Source: Diploscapter coronatus (taxonomy: Eukaryota > Nematoda > Chromadorea > Rhabditida > Rhabditidae). From it: 64,000 bases of DNA. Positions 20,085-31,686 of the stretch are shown piece after piece; the stretch's first letter is position 1; each line of letters opens with the position of its first letter. The translations under genes and the position numbers were made by a program. The stretch is taken from NCBI GenBank assembly GCA_964036155.1, contig OZ038422.1, positions 41,501,201-41,565,200 of the forward strand, in the 5' to 3' direction. Under the pieces are notes generated by a model that was not told the origin of the DNA, made no database searches, and saw only the letters and a list, made by a program, of their open reading frames with translations.

Positions 20085-21540
20085 TTAATAAACAACTAGA
20101 AAAGTGGGAGGCAAGAGAAAATATGTATGCTCAGATTTGGAAGATTTGACCCGACATTAGATTCGTTTAAAGTTTGAAAGAAATATCATTTTTGATTATT
20201 AAAGACATATGAAAATAGATCAGAAACTATCACGCACCCTATAACAAATTTCCTAAAATCATATTCAATATTTAGTGCACCATTATTCGTAACTACTATG
20301 CCTGCGAAACGGACGAACGGACTGGCATGACATGTCCTCCTTGATTATCCTTCTCATCTGATATTTCATTTTTCAAATGAAAACTGTTGAATAAAAAATT
20401 TCATTTTTATCAAAAAGTATGAAATGAAAATAGATCGAAAGCTATGGCTCACTAATAAAGTTGCTTAACATTCTTCAGAGAAGTCAGATCAATTTGATTT
20501 TTATTTTCGGGACGAGCATTGACAAGTGAAACTGGGCATCCATAACTTTGCTTTCTTAAAATTCAAACTGTAGATAAATGACGAAACGGGAATCATAGTA
20601 TTTCGCAAAGAAGACTACACTTGAAATGCCCTACTCATGCATGTGTAACACATTTCTATCACCACTTAAATTTGATTCAAATTCTTCATTGAAGTGTTCT
20701 GATGGAATGCAATTATTCATAGAAGCTACGTAGATTTGAATTTAGTGCTCAGGACGAATGTCACCAATTTAAATTGATTTTCTTCATAATGATGACTTTA
20801 TATACTTCCAAGGCGTTAGATAACTTCTATCCCTGAGCTCAGGACGTATTTCGGTAGACGAAACTGGCAACGAATTAGTGCCCACTTGCATTTTTTACGA
20901 AAAACGGATAGCGCCAGAAGAATCAGTGTGAAAAACTGTATAAGACATGTGAAAATCAGCCAAATCGACGGAGCCCTGTTCCACATTCCTTCCTTATGAC
21001 TTTGATTTTTCCTGACATCCACTCTTAAATAGGTAAATAGTCCATCGATTATGGCATATATTTCACCTGTGATATAAGTACTTCTAATAGCAGGTCTCGA
21101 CAGCCACGTTCGGATATGCCTAGTTGGGTTATGGGGCACGACTGGGATTGGTCATTTAGAAAAATAAAAAATTTCCTACTTTCAAAAAATCTTTAAAAAT
21201 GATGTGGGCGTATTTTCGCGAAAACTTGAGAAATAGGCTCAAATTTTGAAGATTTTTAATTGAAACTTCGTGTATCTCTCCTTACCAAATCACCCTTTCC
21301 TTCTCCCGTAGCAACAATTCATCATATCCCAACTATTCATTGTGTGAAATGTCTGCGATTCCAAGAAGTTAATTTTACGATTAAAAGTGAATGGTTGACT
21401 AAAATTAGTCCCATCAATTCGTTACTTGCAAACGTCTCATTTGAAATACATTTTTGAACTTACGCATTTTAAAGAACGACGGTCAAGAAATAATTATTTC
21501 GCATCACCATTAATTGAATCATGTTTTATTTATAAATATA
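20085..21540. other. 3' flank of unit B and intergenic DNA, no gene seen
   Basis: Up to about 20870 it is similar to the 3' flanks of A and C. From 20880 to 21540 nothing is recognised: short frames exist on both strands but lack motifs or conserved phase. Confidence 0.45.
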
Positions 21541-21544
21541 TTGA

Positions 21545-22973
21545 AATTTGTCTCTTTCTGGTAGAACATGAATTTGTCAGAAAATCAAATCATAAATTCT
21601 ATTTTTCGGTGAAAGACTATCCTTTTCAACTTCTCTACCGTGCTATCTCGTTTGAGCACCGAAACAAATAGGAGATTCTGTTTCTTTTCGTCTCTCTGAA
21701 ATAGACTTTCCATGTCAATTTTCACGTAGGAGGGACGTCGCATGAATAATTAACCATCACATCTGACGTCTTTCAGTGATAGATTTTGCAGACAATCAGA
21801 GAAGATGACAACTTCCAGATTTCGCATCCATCAATCACCAATCGATACGAGATGTAAAAAATAGAAATAAAAAGTATATGATATAATGCGGCTATGTTTA
21901 TCAGAATTTACAAGAGAAATTAATATATCACAATTCAGAGATGTAATTCCATTACCTATTGGCAAGTCGTTTGGCTCTCAAGCATTTATATACCGTCGGT
22001 CGATCAGACAGAATTAATTTCTGGGTTTTGCCTATTCCTATCCGCTACATGCGCATTGTTCACTTTTTCTTTATATTTTACTAGTCCTCCCTTGTGAAAC
22101 GATTTTAAGAAAAAAACTCTCAGAGAAATCTCATCGATAATAAGAAACGACATCAGACATCATTCAATGAATTGTGTGCTAACTGTGGTATGCAAATGCG
22201 ATGTGGTGCAATAAGTGAAATATTGCTGACTGTCAGACGGATTAACTCGCCGTCAATGATGAAATGAATAAACTTTGGCCGATTTATTGTCCCTTTTCAC
22301 GTGAATATTGAATTGCGTGTATGATTGTAATGCAGACATCACTCGTGTCATCTCAACTTTGCCGACATTCGTTTTGTTGGTCGGATTAATAAGTATCATC
22401 GAAACATTTTCGAGCCCGATATAAAAATTCCTATGAGACTGTTGTCAATATCAGTCTATGCAACTTGCAGGCAGGAATACCGTCGTATTGTAAAGCGAGA
22501 ATTTCTTCGCCACTTCTTGGAGTGGGGCGAAATTCTGACGCTTTATCAATATCTTTTTATATATCATATTTGCTAGAAGGCTTCGCTCGTGACTGTCGCG
22601 TCTAGAGACCTCTTTTTCAGCAAAATCTCATATCTACCTCTTTAACATTGTCGGTTTTGGTTATGTAGTATAACCCACAATTAGGGTCTGCAAGTGATTT
22701 TGTTTCTTGAAATTGAGAGTTCCGTTTTAAATCAAGCTGGTTCTGAGAGGAATTAAACAACTTTTCTTTTTCCAAACCGATGTTTCTATCGAAAACTGCG
22801 CATTGCGTACTTTCGAAAATAGCGACTTTCGAACGGATTGTCGTTGATCATTTTGTTTGTTCTAAAATATGCAGGAGAATGCAAACTACTGTCAATTTCT
22901 AGGCATTTTATGATAAACAATTACCCGATTTTCTACTATTTTAGCAGCAGTATATAATTTGCTTATCATTCAG
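21545..22973 (+). repeat. Upstream region of unit C, copy of 4520-5903
   Basis: Same block as before unit A, with TATAAAA at 22420-22426 and the stem-loop at 22498-22536. A short insertion just before the start (around 22920-22970) differs from A. The ATG at 22974 follows TTATCATTCAG directly. Confidence 0.75.
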
Positions 22974-25900
22974 ATGCGTCAAACTTTTGGATATTCAATT
23001 GCTTCCAAACTCCTGTTGCTCTTCCTGATTGCCAACGTCTCTGCCGACGAGAGACTCAAGCGACAGGCTGGTATTACGATTAGGAAATGGGGACTGAATA
23101 ACGTTTACTATTATTTCGATCCAAGTCTAAGTGAGTAATTTCTTTTTTTCGTCTTAAATTAGGGTCAAAACCATCATAATTCCAGCAACGGCACAACAGA
23201 CATTAGCTAACCGAGTCATGAAGTCGATCATTCAGCCATCGACTTGCATATCTTTCGTGGTGAATGCGACTGCGAGAAATAGAGTAAAAGTGAGTCAATA
23301 TTATATTCGTGATTAAATAACTCTTAATAATTCAGATCGTAAGCGATCCGACAATTGACTTTTGCGAGTCATCGAATGTCGGCTGCAAAGGCGGGGAACA
23401 GACAGTAACTATGGGGTCCAAATGCATATACGTTAGTCATTGATTACGTTCTCTTTGAAATATAAAACTGCCACCTTCATAGCAGAGATGTTCGTAGAGT
23501 GAAATTTGAACATTTCGAAGACAAAAACAAAGCTTCGAACATCCCTGCTTGATAATTTGATAATAAACTAGCAAATGAGCAAAAGCGTTCAATCTTCCCC
23601 AATCTCTGCTTTAAAATTCTTTATAATGTAATCTAATTGATCATTTGGTTTCAGGACGGTGCTTTTGCGAAAGCGATATTCCACGTGCTTGGCTTCTACA
23701 CAATGGAGCGCAGAAGCGATAGAGACAATTTCATCAACATAAATTCGAATTCTGTCAATGTCTTTCAATGGTAAAATATTTACTCGAATTGATTTGCTAT
23801 TTTCAGCCTGCAATGACTGATGGTCTTGCCATAATAAATTCGACTTATTCTACAAATCTTCTTGGCTACAATTTTGGCTCCGTCATCCATTCTGCATATG
23901 ATATGTAGGCAATTTTATGAAAAGATTATTATCAAGCGAAATACATGAAGGTTTGTATACGAAGGTTCGACTGACTATCCAATTCTGCCCAAAGACAATG
24001 CATACTTCTACACAATGGGAGGCCCGATTGTCACTAGCTATGACTTGAACATGCTAAATCAATTCTACTACTGCAATAGTGAGTATCAATGTGAGCAAGA
24101 TCAAGTCTTCACAATCCCAATTTAGACAGCTGTCCAAATCCCACGATCACATGCACTAACTCGGGCACTCTGAATACTCGTTCATGCAACACATGCAATT
24201 GCCCTCTCGGGTATGCTGGAACGACCTGCAATACACGGGTAGGATGTTATTGAGATTATGAAATCCAGATGTATGATCTGCTTAAAGATATCTTTCATCA
24301 AGTAGTGCTTAAAAGAGAATGGTGATAATCATCGCCTATTGCCATCCAACTTTTCGAGATTCTAAAACTCAAATACAATGATTTATCTAACCAAACAGTC
24401 CATCTTCTATTTTCTTTCAGCCCGCTGACGGAGGCCAACAATTGACTGCCACAACTTCGTGGACCTCCTTAACAGTCACCATCACTGGAAGTGCATCACT
24501 CGCAGAACCTGGACTATATTCCACAAAGACATACTGGATTGTGGTGTGTTAATCAGACTCATCTTTTTACAGCGTGTAAACTTTATTTTTCATTTAGAAG
24601 CCTGCAGGGTATTCCTATGTGCAATTCCAGTATGTCAGCTTCTCAAGCACTCAAACGACATTCTCACCAGGCTGCAGAGATTTTGGACTCGAATTGAAAT
24701 ACCAGTCGAATCAGCAGCTCGTAAATCCTCGGTAAATGACGTGGATGAATATTGTCAGATATAATTTACCGATAATTCAGTGTGTGTTCTGATGCATGGA
24801 ATGGTTTGTCTTCTTCAAGCCCTCTGGCCACCACTCCAATCGTTGCCTACACAAGCACAATCAGCGCCACATTCGTGTTGCAATTCCGAGCCACTAACAC
24901 CAATGTGACAGATGTAAAGCCACCTCCTCCGCCTTTTCTATCTACAAGTAGGTCTATAAATTATAATAGTTCATTAAATCGAGGAATGATAAAGCGGACG
25001 TTTTTACGAAAATCGAGTCGCAGATTTGCAAGTGAGAGATAACTGAAACTAGAGGAAATAGGAAAGAGAAGAGAATAGTGCCATTCAACGTTACTGCAAC
25101 CACTGCATGGTTTTCGGGAAAAAGTTCACTTTATCATTTCGTGTAAATATCTTGATCAAGTAAAGATTGAGTTTCGATTTCGAGTTTTTTGAATCAAATC
25201 ATTCCGACCTCGCAAGGAAATGATCTGACCTAAAGTTCTTCAAATGAACAACCACCAGACCTAGAGAGCACTTTCGTCAGACGAACAACAAATTTATAGG
25301 GGATAGGTCGCAAGGGGTTTCTGACAATCGTCTTCTCTAGGTCTGATAAAGAAGGTAATCAAGGAAATCTCTTCATCGATTACCTATCTTTGCAAAATCT
25401 CGCATCATACTCCTTCCCCCCTGTGCCTTGCATACATTTTATTCTTGTAGTAGACAGCAAAATGACGTAGCAGCTGTATCAGTTTTAAGGATAGATGCTA
25501 CAGATACAACTGTTCAACATTTGAATTCAGCAACGTCTACAAGCACATCCACATCGACGTCTACAAGCACGTCCACGCCCGGTACTACAACCGATCCTTG
25601 TTTCGCAAATTCAGCTCCATTAGCTGAATGTGGTAAGTCTTAACAATTTTTCAAACCGATCATTTTATTATCAGTTCAAGAGGAAATCTATTGTCCGAGT
25701 CCATAAATTTCATGGATCCTTTCTCGGAGGAATAATTGTTTTCTGGAAAAAAAACTACTGTATATGTTCCGGGAGCATATTCATTCATTAAATTCGATTA
25801 AAATTCATACATCAAATTTGTAGGAATAGTGCGTGAATTACAAAGAAAGCGTTATCACTCCTTTTTTAACCGAACTTAACTATCGACATCAAATTTACAT

Positions 25901-28536
25901 GAATAAACGACTAAATCGTTTTTTTTTTCAAAAATAGCATGATCTTACTCTTCCTCAATGATAATTCATTTTGGTTAAAGAATAAAGGAAAATGCTTTCT
26001 TCTTCAAGCAAAAAACGTTTTTCAAATCTAAATTTAGCAATTTCAGCTGAGCAATGTCCTACTGGCTGGGATTTTGTCAGCGGCAAATGCTATCAGGTGA
26101 TCGTTGAATATCATTTTCGTCTTGTGAATAGCAGGGATTTTACAGTATTTTGGTGCTTATGACACTTGGAACACAGCAACTACAAACTGCAAGGCATTAT
26201 GCCCAACGTGCCACCTACCAAGGCTTTACAGCGCACAGCAAGGCATGGACTTGTCTAGTTATCGTAAGGAATTTCATGAGGATTTATTAATGTATAAATT
26301 AATTTGGAATATTCGATTTCTAAATTGCGTATTTTTTTCATTTTGTGGCATTACAGGGTGGTACACAATTATGGCAACCCATTGCTCATTGAATAAATAC
26401 CATACGGATCGGTATTTTGGGCTAGAATTTTCACGGATATATTCTGTGGATAGTTCATCACAAAATATTATTAGAAGTGATTTTTGAAACAACTTCCCAA
26501 TTTTACCCTAGCGCGACAAAACTTAAAAATTATTTTGACGCGGCACGATGTATTTATCCTCATATAATATTTTTTTCTTAACTTGTTGATGCTCTATATA
26601 ACTTCAAATTTAGCCTAGATAATGCTGAGGTTATGAGCTTCAAGATACGTAAGTTTAAGCCCAATAAACAAATTCCATACGGAATATCAGGCTCAGATTT
26701 TTTTATGGACTATTTGAAATATTGCATTTTTCGGCTCTTTTTAATATCATGGAATGCGAATTTTATTCGCCTTTTTTAATATAAATCACAGATAATTCTG
26801 GGTTTCTTAACAAATCAACTTCCCAATGGATGCAGAATTCGTGAATGTATAATTATTTCAATCGCTCTTTAGTTTTGGTGCCAACAGTACCCTCGAACTT
26901 AAGTTACCTATGGCACGCAGCCCTTCTTGGCGTCGAAGCAATCTCCTACATCAAAATATCGCTATGACTGGAATTTTTTAATTGAAATTAGTGTTAACTG
27001 ACCCAGAGAATATAATCCACTAAGATTTATTGGTTGGGTATGGGCACTTTCCAGAAAAAAAAATTGCCAAACATATGGGCAATTTTTGCGTATAACGTTA
27101 ACAGTTGCAGTATCGAATCAAAAATTTAAATTCATCTACGGTAAGCGTTTTTTTCTGGGAAGTTTTTTCTTGAATCTATGACACATTAGGTCTAATGAAT
27201 TCAAAAATATAACAAAAATTAATATAGAGCCTTTCATTATAAAATTACTCCTGCTTGAAAATGAGTTGCCATAATTGTGTGCCACCCTGTAGTAAGGCTG
27301 TACTCACAAAGGAAGCCAGTGATTAGAGAGGTCAAATCAATATTCAACATTTATTTTAACGTTTAAATTTGGTATCAGTCTGATCATCGAAGTCATGCTG
27401 ATCTCAGAACTTTTTAGATCTCCGAAAATGATCTATCCTAAGTAAAGCTATGACCATCTTTGTAAAGCGAACCTTTCCTGCTATAGCCTTCCCAAATTTT
27501 TCGGACAATCAACTCACAATCAGCCTACTATTTATTAAAAGATGTAATTTAACGGAAAACTCATCCAAATTATGTCGAAACTGGCCGAAATATCTTACTA
27601 ACTAAATTTTATCAAGAGCTAAACAGGATAATTAGAATCATCTATTGATTTCCTCCTTTTTCAGAGGCTATGAAGGGTTCTAGCACCGCCCCTTGGATTG
27701 ATGTACACAAAATCGCAGGTGATTCTAATGTGAGTTATCATTCTACTTATAAATAATTTTGAAAGTAGGAAGATAAAAACATACGGAAATAGTAAAGGGT
27801 TAGGGGAGGGTAGGCTAGAACATCTTTTACCATATTATTTCGTATGTTCCTATGGTTTATCGTTTTACACTTCCAGGTTGTCTACTATGATTAGTTCAAG
27901 GATATTTGTTTTCATACTTTTCATCGCTCTGTATTTTTATCTATAAAAATTTAGCATCTACAAGACAGTGATGGCCAGGTTTATCAATGTACCTTTTGGT
28001 CCGCCGGGTAAATAAAAAAAGTTTCTCTGTAACCATGGTTTTAATTGGATAATTGAATCTCAAATCTATAACAAGAGTACCTTCGACTCTTTGAGAGATC
28101 TAGATTGGAACAGTGGGCATGGCTCGTGTTGATGTCGCAAGTGTTAAGGCTTGGTCGCGATTCTCCTATTGTGATCGCGACGAATCTCGAACATTCGTGT
28201 GCATCAGCACAAGTCATGATCACTCATAGATCCAGATCTCGAATACATATAAAAAAGAATAAGATATAATGAATGATTGAATTTTCAACTAGTGGATAAT
28301 TATTAATTATATTTAGATTTCCGGGTAAGAAATTTAGTTAATCGCAACGCAAGAAGAATTTGATTTTCAAAAATGCACGAATATCGCAATACCAAATCTC
28401 CATATTTTATAGTAGTGCGTTTATGAAAATCAGTTCTTCAATTTCCCGATGCGCTTTACTAAATTCCTTCAGGCGGCCTTGGGGATTGTGTATTCGTGAG
28501 TCATATTTTTAATCTATTTAAATGTTTACCTTTTAT

Positions 28537-28586
<50 letters not shown>

Positions 28587-28937
28587 TTGCACAAAAATGC
28601 ATTAATTTATACCGAGTAGACCATTTTCGAAAATCTAAAAATTATTGTCTTGTTGAGAGTTTGTAATGTTATTTCGGTGAATTACCGTGATAATCTATTT
28701 CCTACAATTTACTTGGTTTCTCTACTTGTTAAAAGAGATTTTGAAGTTGACTTAGATCAAGGAAAACGAATTAAATGTAGAAACTAATAACAACCCAAAT
28801 GCATGTGTTTATAATGAATATTTTAGATCGATGAGGCTGGATTATGGGTCGACTATTCTGTAAGATTAAGTTTAATCTGTAAAAATACGAATGCCGTAAA
28901 TTCTCTAATAGGTTCTTTTTTATTTTTGAGAGGTTGA
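22974..28937 (+). CDS. Unit C: secreted pseudo-astacin / EGF / CUB / C-type lectin chimera (587 aa)
   Basis: Eighteen exons join in frame, from 22974-23130 to 28827-28937. Domain order is that of unit A: signal peptide and RLKR, astacin-like domain, EGF-like module, CUB, PPPPPF, Thr/Ser linker, lectin domain. The zinc motif is eroded in the same way (K, A, H, T at positions 125, 126, 129, 135) and the Met-turn is again SVIHS, so inactivity predates the duplication. Linker and lectin entry are one exon (25531-25632) where A and B have a large intron. The lectin domain reads CPTGWDFVSGKCYQ, WIDVHKIAG, DSDGQVYQCTFW, DWNSGLGDCVF, EAGLWVDYS and keeps the final Cys in LSLICKNTNA. The intron after 26263 holds a Tc1-like element. 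The acceptor at 28095 (TTTGAG) is weak. Confidence 0.85.
25013..25402. other. About 390-bp insertion in a unit C intron
   Basis: Compared with unit A, intron sequence is interrupted after ACGAAAATC and resumes at AAAATCTCGCATCAT, so AAAATC may be a short target duplication. The insert contains two small inverted pairs (AGACCTAGAGA / TCTCTAGGTCT and GGTAATC / GATTACC). It could be an insertion in C or a deletion in A. Confidence 0.4.
26354..27289. mobile_element. 936-bp Tc1-like non-autonomous element
   Basis: The ends are near-perfect inverted repeats of about 25 bp: CAGGGTGGTACACAATTATG at the left and, on the other strand, CAGGGTGGCACACAATTATG. TA flanks both ends (26352-26353 and 27290-27291) and the empty site is seen in units A and B. 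No transposase-like frame lies inside, so it would need a helper. Confidence 0.8.
28550..28584. repeat. AT dinucleotide microsatellite
   Basis: About 17 AT units after an A run, in the penultimate intron of unit C. Units A and B lack it. Confidence 0.9.
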
Positions 28938-29492
28938 AAATTAAAATCCCCAAGGCATCTATTACAGGTTTTACGGTATAGAATATTTTGGTTAAAAAAA
29001 TAACTAGAAAAATGGAAGGCAAGAGAAAATATGTATGATCAGATTTGAGAGATTTGACCCGATATTAGATTCGTTATTGCTTACTTCTCTCTTATATCCT
29101 GATGACGAATTATCTAAAAACACTGGCAATAGTCTTTCCCATCAAAAGTAACCTATCGGGTCGAATATTTTCAAGTCTACGTATAATATGCTTTGATAAA
29201 TGAAAGAGAAAAAAAGTTGAATTTTTAAAGAAATTTATAACATAGATATCATTTTTGATTAGTAAAGGCTCATGAAAATAGTTCAGAAGCTATCATACAT
29301 CCTATAAAAGCCCTAAAATCATATTCAATATTTAGTGCGATAGTGCTAGTGCATCCTATGCCTGCGAAACGGACGAACGGCTTACCGCGACATGTCCTCC
29401 TTGATTATCCTTCTCATCTGATATTTCATTTTTCAAATGAAAACTGTTGAATAAAAAATTTCATTTTTATCGAAAAGTATGAAATGAAAATA
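28938..29492. other. 3' flank of unit C
   Basis: Similar to the 3' flanks of A and B except for about 150 bp (around 29075-29225) not present in them. No gene seen. Confidence 0.5.
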
Positions 29493-30735
29493 TTAGGTTG
29501 AACCATAATTTCTGTTACACTTTTTCTTTTTTCTTGGGGAAAACTGTGGAAGCTTCTGGAATATTTGGTCGTGGGGGGTATATAAAGCGAGTGAAAAGGA
29601 CTACTCATTAACACATTCATATTCTCTATGGCTTCAACTAGCAGTGAATCTACGACAATTTCGCGAGAGGGTCTCCGGCTCCTTCTACTTCACGAACACC
29701 GCCTCGGCTCCTCAGCACGCAAGGCCGCTGACCGAATCAACCAGTCGATGGGCCCAGGTACTGTCTCTCATATGACGGCCACCCGATGGTTCGATCGTTT
29801 CAAACACGGAGACTACGACCTCGAAGACAAACAGCACCCTGGACGCCCTCCGGTCTTCGATCTGACGTCCTGAAAGCTGCCGTTGAAGAGGATCCCCGTC
29901 AGTCGAGCTGGTGCCTGGCAGAGCGGCTCGGACACTCTCAAACCACGGTGCTTCGCCACCTCCACGACCTCGGGTATGTCTGGAAAATGCCCGTTTGGAT
30001 CCCACACGAACTTTCGGCTACGCAGCTCCAAATGCGGTCCGACATCGCGGTCTCTCTTCTCTCGTTCAAACGCACGACGACATGGCTCGGCAACCTGGTC
30101 ACTGGCGACGAGAAGTGGACTCTCTACGTCAACTACCACCATGGTCGGCAATGGCTGAAACCGGGCGATTCTGGAGATCCGACGCCGAAAAGCGATCTGC
30201 ACCCGAAGAAGGTCCTTCTGTGCGTCTGGTGGTGCGCAACGGGCGTTATTCACTGGGAGCTGTTGCCATCCAACACGACAGTCACTGCCGATCTCTACTG
30301 CAGGCAATTGGACACCGTAGCTGCAAAACTTACCGGAAAAATGGACCGAGTCTTCTTCCTCCACGACAACGCTCGTCCACATGTGGCAAAGTTGACGCGT
30401 CAAAAGATCCAGGACCTTGGTTGGACGACGCTCCCCCACCCACCGTATTCTCCGGACATGGCCCCAACTGACTACCACCTATTCCGGTCTCTGAGCCACT
30501 TCCTCGACGGACGGCAGTTCAAAGACGACGATGACCTCAAAAGCGGCCTCCAGACTTTCTTCGACCAGAAATCTCCAGACTTCTACAAGCAAGGCATCTA
30601 TGATCTCCCTATTCGCTGGCAATACATTGTTGATCACAATGGTACATATTTTGTTGACTGAAGTTAGACACAAATAAAGAAAAATAAATTTCAAATTTTT
30701 TGTCATTGTGTAACAGAAATTATGGTTCAACCTAA
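29493..30735 (+). mobile_element. mariner transposon (1243 bp) with intact ends
   Basis: Inverted ends of about 28 bp begin TTAGGTTGAACCATAATTTC; the right end is its complement. The TA target is duplicated (29491-29492 and 30736-30737), and unit B shows the empty site (GAAAATAGATCGAAAG). Base composition is much more GC-rich than the host flanks, which fits a transferred element. The single coding region is broken (separate entry). Confidence 0.92.
29628..30661 (+). pseudogene. mariner-family transposase, one frameshift
   Basis: A cut-and-paste transposase. The first frame (29628-29873) holds the start and the helix-turn-helix part, ending near WFDRFKHGDYDLEDKQHPG. The frame then shifts by one around 29860 and continues to the stop at 30661. 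The catalytic half keeps VTGDEKW, HDNARPH and SPDMAPTDYHLF; 34 residues separate the second and third catalytic Asp, the D,D34D spacing of mariner. WIPHELS, typical of the family, is also present. Except for the shift the gene looks undamaged, suggesting a young copy. Length (about 344 codons across both frames) is normal for the family. Sequencing error is an alternative to a real lesion. Confidence 0.9.
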
Positions 30736-31275
30736 TAGATCGAAAGCTATGGCTCACTAATAAAGTTGCTTAACATTCTTCAGAGAAGTCAGATCAATTT
30801 GATTTTATTTTCGAGACGAGCATTGACAAGTGAAGCTGAGCATGCAGGCTTTACTTTCTTGAAATTCAAACTGCAGATGAATGGCGATACGGGAATCATA
30901 GTATTTCGCAAAAAAGAACTAAACTTGAAATGCCCTACTCATGCATGTGCAACACATTCCTATCATTACCTACATTTGATTCAAATTCTTTATTGAAGTG
31001 TTTTGATGGCATGCAATTATCCATAGGAATTACCTAAATTGGAGCCTAATGCTCAGGACGAATGTCACCAATTTAAATTGATTTTCTTCATAATGATGAC
31101 TTTATATTCTTTCAAGGAGTTAGGTAAATTCCATCCCTGAATGCAGGGCATATTTCGGTAGACGAAACTGGCAACGAATTAGTGCCCAGTTTCATTGATC
31201 TCGAATAGCAGGAATGATAAAGCTAAAACTAAAGATAAGCAGAGAAAGTTTTCTTTATACCTCCTACTTACAGTT

Positions 31276-31427
31276 AAAACCCCAACCCACTTTTGGAGGC
31301 GGGCCTGGTCTTCCCATTTTTGTGATTAGGGTCCATGGGTGTATCCACCATATAAGTTTGGTTCGGATCCGGGACACTTTTGCAGTTGTCCGACCTTTGT
31401 TCGGGTTACTCAAAGAATGCGTCTTAA
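31276..31427. mobile_element. Fold-back family arm fragment 3' of unit C
   Basis: Counterpart of 12312-12464, ending at GCGTCTTAA. Nearly identical to that copy, and in the same place relative to the unit. Confidence 0.7.
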
Positions 31428-31686
31428 TAGATTTTTTGAAGACATTCCATTCCCGAACTGAATAGATTCCATTTTTATAAACATTTATAAGGATCAACAA
31501 AAATCGATAACAACAGCAATAATCAAAAGTCAACAAAAATTTTGGATTCCAAGGTCAATTTTCAGCTAAAAATCACTTCTTCGTGAAAATTTCATTGAAA
31601 TCATCTCAAAGTTAATAATTTGCTGATATTTTTCCCTAGAAATTCAAATTTTCCGGGAAAATTATCTTTGAAACCCTATTAAAGCT

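Noticed and set aside
29712..30478. Long minus-strand frames within the mariner
   Set aside because: Shadows of the GC-rich transposase gene; no independent features.
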